A stretch of DNA of 57,050 nucleotides from Rhizobium giardinii bv. giardinii H152 (lineage in GTDB: Bacteria > Pseudomonadota > Alphaproteobacteria > Rhizobiales > Rhizobiaceae), in the NCBI RefSeq assembly GCF_000379605.1, contig NZ_KB902687.1, positions 6,982 through 64,031 of the forward strand, in the 5' to 3' direction. The position numbers and the translations under genes are program-made. Positions 8,198 to 16,131 of the stretch are shown in pieces. The stretch's first letter is position 1. Every line of letters starts with the position of its first letter. A model generated the notes under the pieces. That model was not told the DNA's origin. It did not search any database and worked only from the letters and a program-made list of their open reading frames with translations.

Positions 8198-9280
8198 ATG
8201 AATACGAAAAGTACGCTTAAAGCCTGGACTGCCGTTGCTCTTGCATCGGTGATGGCTCACGGAGCCTATGCACAGAGTTCCGGTGAACCGGTGCGAGTGA
8301 TCTTCGCGGGTGCGATGAACAATGTGCCAATGATGGTCGCCGCCGAAAACGGCTACTGGCGCGACCAGGGACTGGATGTGTCCGTCCAAGTGCTGGATAG
8401 CGGTTCGCAGATTGCGCGAGCATTGGTTAGCGGTGCGGCCGACATTGGAGCAGGGGCTGCCACCTCGACGGTAATCCTTTCCCGCGCAGCTGGAAACAAA
8501 CTGACGCTGATCGGCCCGTATCATAACAACCCGATGGTCGTGAACGGCGTCGAACGTGTGGGCGTCGTCGCACGAAAAGAGTCAGGCCTCTCGGATCAGA
8601 ACCCCGCGGATATTGCTGGGAAGACGGTAGGCGTCACGGCCGGGAGCACGGGCGAATCCTATCTAAGAAGCTACCTGTCCTCGATTGGGAAGACCATGAA
8701 GGACATCAAGATGGTGAACCTCGCTCCGCCAGACATGGGCGTGGCACTGCGGCAGGGCACAGTTGATGTCGCGGTGCCGTGGGAACCCTATATCAGCGAG
8801 ATCGTCAGGACGCAGGGTGATGACGTAAATGTGGTTCGTCGCGGTGGTCCGTTTGGGGCTAGCGTTGTCGGCATTATGGTGACCGAGGACTATCTGCAGG
8901 AACATCGCGACATACTTGAAAAGTATGTTTTGGGTGCTTGGCAGGGTGTAAAGTTTACCCGCGAGCATCCCACAGAAGCGGCCGCTCTTGCACAACGCTA
9001 CGTTCAGGGCGTCGACCAGCAAGATGCAACGAGCGCAATCGAGGTGATGAGAGCGGAGTTCGATCCGAGGATCTCGGTTTGCACCGAGGCTGCAATTCTC
9101 CAGGAGCAGAAAGCCCAGATTGCAGCCGGAAATATGAAGGTGTCAGAGCCGATCGCGTATGATCTCGTCGTGCAAGAGGGGTTCATCAACGATCTGCTGC
9201 AGAAGCATCCGGAGCTCACGAGCGATCTCGCTCCGTTGCCTCAGTCGGTGGAGAAGTGCGGTGGCCACGGTACCAATTGA
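8198..9280 (+). CDS. ABC importer substrate-binding protein, SsuA/TauA/NMT1-like
   Basis: This 360-residue periplasmic protein starts with a Sec signal peptide (MNTKSTLKAWTAVALASV, probable cleavage after AYA near residue 26). It then has the NMT1/THI5-like fold: FAGAMNNVPMMVAAENGYW, GAADIGAGAATSTV and GKTVGVTAGSTGESYLRSYL. Such proteins bind sulfonates, pyrimidines, aromatic acids or similar small molecules. The ATG at 8198 is preceded by GGGAGGAG; a longer upstream reading has no ribosome site. It opens a five-gene operon with one ATPase and two permeases, downstream of operator pair D. This suggests uptake of the compound degraded by the surrounding enzymes. Confidence 0.88.
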   Translation: MNTKSTLKAWTAVALASVMAHGAYAQSSGEPVRVIFAGAMNNVPMMVAAENGYWRDQGLDVSVQVLDSGSQIARALVSGAADIGAGAATSTVILSRAAGNKLTLIGPYHNNPMVVNGVERVGVVARKESGLSDQNPADIAGKTVGVTAGSTGESYLRSYLSSIGKTMKDIKMVNLAPPDMGVALRQGTVDVAVPWEPYISEIVRTQGDDVNVVRRGGPFGASVVGIMVTEDYLQEHRDILEKYVLGAWQGVKFTREHPTEAAALAQRYVQGVDQQDATSAIEVMRAEFDPRISVCTEAAILQEQKAQIAAGNMKVSEPIAYDLVVQEGFINDLLQKHPELTSDLAPLPQSVEKCGGHGTN

Positions 9281-9314
9281 TCTGAAGACGAGAAGTAAGC
9301 AGGAGCCGTCACGA

Positions 9315-10130
9315 ATGATACAGCTAAACGAGCGGAAGCCGATCTTACAAGCCATCAACTTGCGCCACGAGTATGAAGCCCGCGGCGAGAAGATCGTGGC
9401 TCTGCAGGACGTAAATCTCACTATCAACGCTGGTGACTTCGTGACGGTGGTTGGCCCGAGTGGATGTGGCAAGTCAACCCTTGCGAAGATTTTCGCGGGC
9501 CTTGGGACGCCAACTTCCGGCGAAGCGCTCTACGCGGGAAAGCCCATCAACGGGCCGTCGGCGGAACGGGGCATGGTGTTTCAGGAACTGGCGGTCTTGC
9601 CGTGGCGCACGGTCGTCGGCAACATCGGGCACGGTCTGGAGATTGCCGGAGTGCCGAAAGCGGAGCGGGAGCAGCGGGTCGCTGAGCTCGTCCAGCTGAT
9701 TGGATTACAGGGTTTTGAAAAAAAGTATCCGAGCGAACTCTCCGGCGGTATGAGGCAGCGCGTGGCAGTTGCCCGAACGTGGGCGACCAGGCCACCCGTG
9801 ATCCTGATGGACGAGCCCTTTGGTGCGGTGGATGCCATCACTCGGTTGACCCTGCAAGAGGAACTCATCCGTCTGGCGCGTGCAACCAAGCAGACCGTCG
9901 TTTTCATCACTCACAGCGTGGAAGAGGCCGTCTTTCTGGGTGACTACATTGTGGCAATGAGCTCCCGACCAGGCCGGGTTCTTGAGATCGTGCCCGTTCC
10001 CGACATGGGCATCAATCGAACCTGGGAGAAGATGATCCGCGACCCGCGCATTGAAGCAATCGTATCCCGTGTCTTCGAACTTGTTCGTGGTCGGGCTGTT
10101 GATTCATCGTCGGAGCGCCAGCATGCATAG
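9315..10130 (+). CDS. ABC importer ATP-binding protein, SsuB/TauB-like
   Basis: The 271-residue cytoplasmic ATPase has Walker A GPSGCGKST, the Q-loop in MVFQELAVLPW, signature LSGGMRQRVAVAR, Walker B VILMDEPF and the switch His in VVFITHSVEEA. The start at 9315 follows AGGAGCCGTCACGA; the open frame extends upstream through the end of the preceding gene without coding sense. It would energise the two permeases encoded next. The permease gene that follows overlaps its end by eight bases. Confidence 0.92.
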   Translation: MIQLNERKPILQAINLRHEYEARGEKIVALQDVNLTINAGDFVTVVGPSGCGKSTLAKIFAGLGTPTSGEALYAGKPINGPSAERGMVFQELAVLPWRTVVGNIGHGLEIAGVPKAEREQRVAELVQLIGLQGFEKKYPSELSGGMRQRVAVARTWATRPPVILMDEPFGAVDAITRLTLQEELIRLARATKQTVVFITHSVEEAVFLGDYIVAMSSRPGRVLEIVPVPDMGINRTWEKMIRDPRIEAIVSRVFELVRGRAVDSSSERQHA

Positions 10131-10902
10131 TTCTTCCTCAATCATGCATAGCGTTCCAGCCTGGGTGGTCCAGGCCAGCACCATCGTCTTGTTGTTCGTG
10201 GTCTGGGCTGTCATAGCTTACTTCACGAAGGAGCCAGCGATCTTGCCGACGCCAGCCGCGACGTTTCGGGCAATGGCAAATCTGATTGCTAGAGGAACGC
10301 TTACCGCCGCTGTCCAGGAAAGCCTTCGAACCCTGGTGATCGGTTGCGCGATTTGCATCGTCTGCGTCGTGCCATTCGCGCTTTTGATCGCTCAGAGTCG
10401 GCAGATTGCTTCGGTTCTCCAACCGATGGTGCGTTTCATTAGTTGCGTTCCGGCAATTGCATTGATCCCACTGTTCATCGTCTGGTTCGGCTTCAGCACA
10501 AATGCGGTCTACGCCACGCTATTCTATACATCGACTATCCCGCTGCTGTTTTCGGTCATCACCGGCGTTCAGAAAATCCCTCGGGTTTATGCCGATGGTT
10601 TGCGGCCGCTTGGGGCAGGGCAGTTGCGGATTGTCCGTGACGTATACCTTCCCGGAGCCATGCCCGGCATCGAAGTTGGCATTCGTCTTGCGCTTTCATA
10701 CGGATGGCGGGCTGTGATCGCGGGTGAACTGATCATCGGAAGCAGCGGTCTGGGGCGAGTGCTTGCGCAGGCTCGCGCTTCCAATCAAGTCGACCAGATT
10801 ATCGCGGTAATGATTGTGATCGCGGTTCTCTTCCTAATCATCGACCGACTGATCTTATTCCCGTGGAACCAGCTTGTTTCCAGCCGATGGTCCAGTTTTT
10901 GA
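10123..10902 (+). CDS. ABC importer permease 1, SsuC-like
   Basis: This 259-residue inner-membrane protein has about six hydrophobic segments and the BPD_transp_1 signature region EAA-type loop (GVQKIPRVYADGLRPLGAGQ). The start at 10123 overlaps the last codons of the ATPase gene and is preceded by CGGAG. It is most similar in layout to nitrate/sulfonate/taurine-type permeases. A second, different permease follows, so the transporter is probably a heterodimer in the membrane. Confidence 0.88.
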   Translation: MHSSSSIMHSVPAWVVQASTIVLLFVVWAVIAYFTKEPAILPTPAATFRAMANLIARGTLTAAVQESLRTLVIGCAICIVCVVPFALLIAQSRQIASVLQPMVRFISCVPAIALIPLFIVWFGFSTNAVYATLFYTSTIPLLFSVITGVQKIPRVYADGLRPLGAGQLRIVRDVYLPGAMPGIEVGIRLALSYGWRAVIAGELIIGSSGLGRVLAQARASNQVDQIIAVMIVIAVLFLIIDRLILFPWNQLVSSRWSSF

Positions 10903-10913
10903 AGGGTGGTGCC

Positions 10914-11729
10914 ATGACAACGCTTCGACTAACGTCTTCATCCATCCCGGCATTAGGCATCCCGGTTTCCGTGGTTGCGATCCTTCTTCTGGCGCTTTTC
11001 TGGTTCGCACTGACAAACGTCTTCGGAGTTCCCGAATACGTTTTCCCGAGCATGAGTTCCGTCGCCGCGGCGTTGTTGGAGGCTGCTCTAAGCGGCCGCT
11101 TGTTGGATGATACCAGCATTAGCTTGCTCCGGCTGTTGCTCGGCGCGGTCATCGGAATCGTGACCGGCATAGCATTCGGTTTTCTTGTGGGCCTCAGCAG
11201 AACCGCGCGTATTGCTGTTGAACCCCTTATAAACGCATTCTCCGGCATCGCTGGTATCGCGTGGATTCCGCTGGCACTCGCTTGGTTCGGGACCGGCCTT
11301 GCAATGTCGACCTTCGTGATCTGGAACGGCATGTTCTTTGTTGTATTCGCGAATACGATACTTGGTGTTTCGAGGGTGCCGCCGGCCTATGCTCAAGCTA
11401 TCTTTACCCTGGGCGGGGATCGTCGCGAGGTCCTGCGGTCGGTTATTTTTCCAGGTGCGCTACCCGACATTCTGACAGGTGTTCGTGTGGGACTGGCGTT
11501 TGCTTGGCGAAGCCTGATTGCTGCCGAGTTGATGGGCTCTCCCATGGGCTTGGGGCAATGGGTCAACGAAGCGGCCACATATCAACGTACTGATCGAATT
11601 CTGGCAGGATGCATGACGATCGCGGTCCTCGGAGTGCTATTGGAAACGTTGCTGGTGTCATGGGTCGCACACAGGACAGTCGTTCGTTGGGGCACCGTCG
11701 CGGTCGCCGAGGAAAGGAAAGCACTATGA
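10914..11729 (+). CDS. ABC importer permease 2, SsuC-like
   Basis: This 271-residue integral membrane protein has an N-terminal hydrophobic helix (about residues 12-30), further helices, and the cytoplasmic loop VSRVPPAYAQAIFTLGGDRREVL that docks to the ATPase. GAAGGGTGGT precedes the ATG at 10914, eleven bases after the first permease stop. Its TGA overlaps the ATG of the following small gene (ATGA). Confidence 0.88.
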   Translation: MTTLRLTSSSIPALGIPVSVVAILLLALFWFALTNVFGVPEYVFPSMSSVAAALLEAALSGRLLDDTSISLLRLLLGAVIGIVTGIAFGFLVGLSRTARIAVEPLINAFSGIAGIAWIPLALAWFGTGLAMSTFVIWNGMFFVVFANTILGVSRVPPAYAQAIFTLGGDRREVLRSVIFPGALPDILTGVRVGLAFAWRSLIAAELMGSPMGLGQWVNEAATYQRTDRILAGCMTIAVLGVLLETLLVSWVAHRTVVRWGTVAVAEERKAL

Positions 11730-12061
11730 CCTCCCGCGCAGCAATCGCCCGTATCGTGATCGGCTTTATGCTTCTGATCCTCGTTTACGTCGCACCATGG
11801 TTCGTCGGGTACGTCTCTGCGGGTTCTCGAATGGCGGTCAGATGCCCCGGACAAGAAGCGGCTCCGGTAGACGTCGTCGTTTCGCTAAACTTCCGACCAG
11901 GGCCAACTGAACTCGAAGCGTTGCAGAAGTATGGACGGTATGGCGGCGGTGGCGGTCAACCCACCAATGTCATCCTGCTTCGTACGACCCCCGATAACCG
12001 TGATCGGCTGTCCAAACTATATTGGATCAAGTCGGTCGCGCCCCTTGAGCCCTGTGCCTGA
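11726..12061 (+). CDS. Small membrane-anchored protein of the ABC importer operon, unknown function
   Basis: This 111-residue protein is translationally coupled to the second permease by a four-base ATGA overlap and preceded by GGAAAGGAAAG. It has one hydrophobic segment near the N-terminus (IVIGFMLLILVYVAPWFVGYV, about residues 8-28) and a short polar domain containing a GGGGG run (about 77-81). I do not recognise a family. Its coupling suggests an accessory role in transport or simple co-expression. Two hairpins follow directly after its stop, so it ends the operon. Confidence 0.7.
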   Translation: MTSRAAIARIVIGFMLLILVYVAPWFVGYVSAGSRMAVRCPGQEAAPVDVVVSLNFRPGPTELEALQKYGRYGGGGGQPTNVILLRTTPDNRDRLSKLYWIKSVAPLEPCA

Positions 12062-12094
12062 AGTCGGGCAGGGCGCACTGAGCCGAAACGACAA

Positions 12095-12160
12095 AGCCGA
12101 GGCAACACCTCGGCTCAGACCGCTGACAAACCCGTCGATATTTTCGGCGGGTTTTGTTTT
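12095..12160 (+). terminator. Double-hairpin intrinsic terminator of the ABC importer operon
   Basis: The first stem is AGCCGAGG-CAACA-CCTCGGCT (12095-12115). The second is AAACCCG...CGGGTTT (12128-12154) and is followed by TGTTTTTG. The pair lies right after the 111-residue gene and marks the right edge of the catabolic island. Confidence 0.8.
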
Positions 12161-12183
12161 TGTGGCTTGGATTTTTTTGGCTG

Positions 12184-12548
12184 GAGCTCGAGCCGGCAGC
12201 ACAGCACAAGCCGATCGCCTATCCGAAGCCGGATGGCGTTTGACCTTCGACCGTCTGTCCTCGGTGTTCCTGTCGAACACCAATCACGAGGAGGACCAGC
12301 CGGTGCATCTGCAGGTCAAGGACATGGGCCTGCAGAAGCGTTCGGAGCACGACGTCTATGCCGGCCCGTCGACGCGCTACTGTCCGGCCGGGGTCTATGA
12401 ATGGGTGGAGACGGACGGCGAGGAGACCTTCGTCATCAACGCCCAGAACTGCGTGCACTGCAAGACCTGCGACATCAAGGACCCGAACCAGAACATCAAC
12501 TGGGCGCCGCCGCAGGGCGGCGAGGGGCCGGTCTATTCGAATATGTAG
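12184..12548 (+). pseudogene. ETF-ubiquinone oxidoreductase, C-terminal remnant with a frameshift
   Basis: The first part reads LEPAAQHKPIAYPKPDG and then meets TGA (12241-12243). One frame over, the reading continues LTFDRLSSVFLSNTNHEE and ends with the 4Fe-4S domain (STRYCPAGVYEW, NCVHCKTCDIKDPNQNI). This is the C-terminal third of ETF-QO, the membrane flavoprotein that passes electrons from ETF to ubiquinone. The N-terminal FAD domain is missing and one base appears lost near 12240, so the gene is dead. Its position directly after the importer terminator suggests that the catabolic island replaced the 5' part, just as a GMC remnant marks the left edge. Confidence 0.88.
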
Positions 12549-12607
12549 GACAGGATGTTGGTCCGCGGGCTTGGGAATGATGAAGGAGTTACCGATGCAA
12601 TTTCCGC

Positions 12608-13756
12608 TTGAAGGCCGTTCGGGTCGTCGAACTGGCGCGTATCCTGGCCGGTCCATGGGCTGGACAGACACTTGCCGACCTCGGAGCAACCGTCATCAAG
12701 GTGGAAAGCCCGGAGGGCGACGATACGCGTCGCTGGGGGCCTCCCTTCATCACGGATGGCGATGATGTCGCGGCAGCCTACTTCCATAGCTGCAATCGCG
12801 GAAAACTGAGCATCACGGCGGATTTCAACTCGGCGGAAGACGTCGACAGACTTCGTGCGCTGATCGCAAACGCTGACGTCGTCATCGAGAACTTCAAGGT
12901 AGGCGGGCTGAAGAAGTTCGGTCTCGATTACGAGAGCCTGAAGGCGATCAACCCAAGACTGATTTATTGCTCGATTACCGGCTTTGGCCAAACCGGCCCA
13001 TATGCCGGGCGTGCAGGATATGATTTCATTGTCCAGGGCATGGCGGGCATCATGGATTTGACCGGTGAGCCGGGCCGGGAGCCGCAGAAAATCGGCGTGG
13101 CGTTTGGCGATATCTTCACCGGCCTCTATTCGGTCATCGCAATCCAGGCCGCTTTGTTCCTCCGCAACAGCACGGGTGAGGGACAGCATATCGATATGGC
13201 GCTCCTGGACAGCACGGTCGCCGTATTGGCTAACCAGGCGATGAATTTCCTGGCCTCGGGAAAGGCGCCGACGCGGCTCGGCAATGCGCATCCCAACATC
13301 GCGCCGTATCAGGTATTCCCGGTATCCGACGGCAATATCATTATCGCCTGCGGGAACGACGCTCAGTTTGCACGGCTATGCGATATCCTCCGGCTATCCG
13401 CTGTGGCAGACGACGTCCGTTTCAAGACGAACGCGGACAGGGTGCGTCATCGAGGGGAACTAACATCGGTGATGGAAGCGCAGACGAAGCTGTTCAAACG
13501 AACGGATTTGCTGGCCGACCTTGCGCGTGTGGGCGTTCCCGCCGGGCCGATCAACACCGTGGAGGACGTGTTTGCTGACCCGCAAGTCTTGCATCGGAAA
13601 ATGGCGGTGGACAATGAAGGAATACCCGGCATCCGGACGCCAATCATATTCTCGAGCGCGATGCTGAATTCGCATCGCAAGTCACCAAGGCTTGGCGAGC
13701 ACAATGACAAGGTGCGAACAGGCCCATGGTTGTTGGGAACGGTCGGCGGCTTCTGA
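12608..13756 (+). CDS. CaiB/BaiF family CoA-transferase, frameshifted near its start
   Basis: The body is a complete class III CoA-transferase: VRVVELARILAGPWAGQ, GATVIKVE, CSITGFGQTGPYAGRAGYDF and GVAFGDIFTGLY, whose Asp is the expected catalytic residue. These enzymes move CoA between acids in the cytoplasm. A strong ribosome site (GAAGGAG) precedes an ATG at 12595, but that frame gives MQFPLEG and then shifts: one extra C near 12613-12616 separates it from the body frame. The body frame has only a TTG at 12608 without a ribosome site. It is therefore a recent pseudogene, a poorly expressed gene or a sequencing error. It follows an ETF-QO remnant in a decayed stretch. Confidence 0.8.
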   Translation: MKAVRVVELARILAGPWAGQTLADLGATVIKVESPEGDDTRRWGPPFITDGDDVAAAYFHSCNRGKLSITADFNSAEDVDRLRALIANADVVIENFKVGGLKKFGLDYESLKAINPRLIYCSITGFGQTGPYAGRAGYDFIVQGMAGIMDLTGEPGREPQKIGVAFGDIFTGLYSVIAIQAALFLRNSTGEGQHIDMALLDSTVAVLANQAMNFLASGKAPTRLGNAHPNIAPYQVFPVSDGNIIIACGNDAQFARLCDILRLSAVADDVRFKTNADRVRHRGELTSVMEAQTKLFKRTDLLADLARVGVPAGPINTVEDVFADPQVLHRKMAVDNEGIPGIRTPIIFSSAMLNSHRKSPRLGEHNDKVRTGPWLLGTVGGF

Positions 13757-13863
13757 AAAGAGAAGAATTCTCGTAACAGCGGGCCGGCGGTTCGAATCTC
13801 ATCAAGGCGAGGGATTGGGTCAGTTGCGCCAACTGACGGTCTGAAAGACGAGCGAGCGGACAC

Positions 13864-14028
13864 TCAATAGACCGCCCCGGGCCGGTAGACGCTAAGGGCA
13901 CCCAGAGCACCGTACGCCGCCATGAGGCTGGGAGCCGCAACTGCGCCGATCGACAGATCGAAGGCGCCGACAGCCAGCGTAACCGTGACGCCGGCGCCCA
14001 GGATGGCGACCACCAGGTGGATGTGGAA
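13864..14028 (-). pseudogene. Remnant of an ABC sugar permease (RbsC/AraH-like)
   Basis: On the minus strand about 54 residues remain, including LGAGVTVTLAVGAFDLSIGA followed by AAPSLMAAYGALGA. This matches the conserved segment of ribose-type permeases (normally TLVILTGGIDLSVGS). Both ends of the gene are missing, and no transporter partner lies nearby. The rest of 13757-14097 shows no gene. With the adjacent frameshifted CoA-transferase and ETF-QO remnant it defines a decaying junction between two catabolic regions. Confidence 0.6.
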
Positions 14029-14097
14029 GGCAGTATATTACCGACGTTCGAAGCCAGCGCCATAGGTGGCGCCATGGGCTTTCTAAGAAGCAGTTCG

Positions 14098-15087
14098 TCA
14101 GTTTAATTCAGCGGCGCGGACTTTCGTGGGGCTTTTGCCGAATGTCTGCGAGAATGCCCTTGAAAAATGCGACGCGTTCTCGAACCCGACTTCAAGGGCA
14201 ATTTCAATCAGGGACGCCTTGGTTTTGACGAGCAGTTGCTTTGCGCGCTCCATCCGCACCCGCCGGTAGACGAGGGCCGGGGAGCTTTTCGTTTCACCCA
14301 TGAACAGACGCTCGAGTTGCCGTCTGGAAAGCCCGACCGATGCAGCGAGTTCCTCGATCGGCAGCCTTCCCTCGATATGCTGCTCCATCGTAATCAGCAC
14401 GGCTCTGACCCTTGGATCCTTGCACTCGATGGAGAGCGGTTTGCGGGTCTGGATGGCAAGGGCGGTTCGCGCCTTTTCGATGTGGAGAACCTCGAGCGCG
14501 TTTCGCTCGGCTTCTTTGCTGATGTGGCGTCGCACGATCAACGCCGCCATGTCCGCAGCGCTGCTTCCGCCCGCGCAGGATCCCCTTGTACGGTCGAGAT
14601 TGAAGATGCGGTCGGACCGAACTTGATGGTCGGGGAAGCGCTCGCGAAACGTATTGTAGTGCAACCAGCTGACGCAGGTGCGATGCTCCTTCATCAAGCC
14701 AATTTCGGCAAGGATGAAAGAGCCTGTACAGACGCCGATCAGCTTCACATTTTTTGTAGATGCCTGTTTCAGGAAGTCGATCGTTTCCTGATCGATGGAG
14801 GACTCGTTGCTGAGCAGGCCGCCGACCACGACGATATAGTGGAATTGGTTCGGGTCGACGAAGTCCGAAGTCGGCGCGACCTTCACGCCGCAACTGGATG
14901 TTATGAGATGCCGCGTGCTGCCGAGGACTTCCCAATCGGCAAGAACCCGGCCCGACCTGTCGAATTCGTCGCTCGCCAGCCGCAGCGTGTCGACAAAGAG
15001 GGCGAACGCGGAAAGTGTGAACGACTTCGCGAGCACGAAGCCGATCTTCAGCCGATCGACAGGCGTGCCTGAATCCAAAGATCTCAT
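14098..15087 (-). CDS. GlxA-family transcriptional regulator (DJ-1/PfpI domain plus AraC HTH)
   Basis: This 329-residue protein has an N-terminal DJ-1/PfpI-like amidotransferase fold (about 15-195; VGGLLSNES and GVCTGSFILAEIGL with the nucleophile-elbow Cys). A C-terminal AraC double HTH (about 225-325) contains IEELAASVGLSRRQLERLF and LIEIALEVGFENASHFSRAF. Regulators of this type (for example GbdR, ArgR, CdhR) often control betaine, carnitine and amino-acid catabolism in Proteobacteria. It is the last gene of the minus-strand operon, 24 bp after the epimerase gene, in keeping with control of the betaine/hydroxyproline genes; the effector is not known. Confidence 0.88.
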   Translation of the reverse strand: MRSLDSGTPVDRLKIGFVLAKSFTLSAFALFVDTLRLASDEFDRSGRVLADWEVLGSTRHLITSSCGVKVAPTSDFVDPNQFHYIVVVGGLLSNESSIDQETIDFLKQASTKNVKLIGVCTGSFILAEIGLMKEHRTCVSWLHYNTFRERFPDHQVRSDRIFNLDRTRGSCAGGSSAADMAALIVRRHISKEAERNALEVLHIEKARTALAIQTRKPLSIECKDPRVRAVLITMEQHIEGRLPIEELAASVGLSRRQLERLFMGETKSSPALVYRRVRMERAKQLLVKTKASLIEIALEVGFENASHFSRAFSQTFGKSPTKVRAAELN

Positions 15088-15111
15088 GTCAACTCCACAG
15101 CTATGCTGTCC

Positions 15112-16110
15112 CTACTTGATCTGGAAACCATGCGCCAATGGGTCTCGACCGTCCACAAAGATCGTATTGTGGCCGATGATCCTGGCCCAGCCGCCGACAC
15201 TTGGCTTGATACCGCGGAATGGACCGACGTCAATCCCTTCCTCGATGCACCCCTCAAAGACCGTGCCGATCAGGCTTTCCTGGCGGAAGGTTTCACCGAC
15301 ATTCAAGCGACCCTTGCCGTGGAGCTGGGCCATTCGCGCCGACGTGCCGGTCCCGCCTGGAGACCGATCGATGGCCTTGTCGCCATAGAAGACAGCCCCA
15401 CGGCCGTCGGCTTTGTCACTCGTCCGCTTGTCACACCATAGCGCGTGATGAACACCTCTGATTCTGGCGTCGTCCGGATGTGCCGGATCGCAGACGTCGG
15501 CCAGTGCGTCCCGCAATTTCACGCTGAGGTTCACGATTCCGCCGGCCGACATGCCGTCCAGTCCCGCCCAGGCCTCCTGCGGTTCGACCACGGCATAATA
15601 GTTCCCGCCATAGGCGATGTCGACGACCAGTTGCCCGACGCCCGGAACGTCTACTGCTACATCTGCGGCATGGAGGTAGCTGGGCACGTTGAACATACGT
15701 ACCGACTCCACGAACTCACCGGGCTTTTCGTATTCGATGTCCACTCTCCCAGCCGGGGTCTCGATTGATAGCCGCCCCGCAACCCTAGGTGTGACGAGAC
15801 CCTCTTCGATCGCAGCGGTTACCAGACCGATGGTGCCCGCGCCACACATGGGCAGACATCCGCTGACTTCAATGAAAATGACGGCGAAGTCGCAGTCCTC
15901 GCGATAGGCCGGATAGATGATCGCGCCCGACATGATGTCATGGCCGCGGGGCTCGAACATCAATGCCTGGCGCACCCAGTCGTGATCGCGGACGAACAAC
16001 TCGCGGCGCTCGGCGATCGGGAGATGTGGCAACAGGGGACCGCCGCCCGCGACGAGACGGACCGGATTGCCGCACGTATGGGAATCAATGCAGAAGAAGC
16101 TGCGCCGCAT
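15112..16110 (-). CDS. Proline racemase superfamily: probable 4-hydroxyproline 2-epimerase or 3-hydroxyproline dehydratase
   Basis: This 332-residue protein has the superfamily layout: SHTCGNPVRLVAGGGP near the start, the first catalytic Cys (C89) in SGCLPMCGAGTIG, and DRSPGGTGTSARMAQL at the second catalytic position. In well-known epimerases the second motif is SPCGTG (Cys) and in 3-hydroxyproline dehydratases SPTGTG (Thr). Here it is Gly, from codon GGC. The enzyme would convert trans-4-hydroxy-L-proline to cis-4-hydroxy-D-proline, feeding the oxidase encoded upstream. GAGAAAGGAACC precedes the ATG. The family is certain; the exact reaction is less so because of the Gly variant. Confidence 0.82.
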   Translation of the reverse strand: MRRSFFCIDSHTCGNPVRLVAGGGPLLPHLPIAERRELFVRDHDWVRQALMFEPRGHDIMSGAIIYPAYREDCDFAVIFIEVSGCLPMCGAGTIGLVTAAIEEGLVTPRVAGRLSIETPAGRVDIEYEKPGEFVESVRMFNVPSYLHAADVAVDVPGVGQLVVDIAYGGNYYAVVEPQEAWAGLDGMSAGGIVNLSVKLRDALADVCDPAHPDDARIRGVHHALWCDKRTSDKADGRGAVFYGDKAIDRSPGGTGTSARMAQLHGKGRLNVGETFRQESLIGTVFEGCIEEGIDVGPFRGIKPSVGGWARIIGHNTIFVDGRDPLAHGFQIK

Positions 16111-16131
16111 GGTGGTTCCTTTCTCGTCTTC

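Noticed and set aside
13790..13815. GGTTCGAATC resembling a tRNA T-loop, possible tRNA end or attachment site
   Set aside because: The flanking bases do not form the five-pair T stem, and no anticodon or acceptor stem can be placed.
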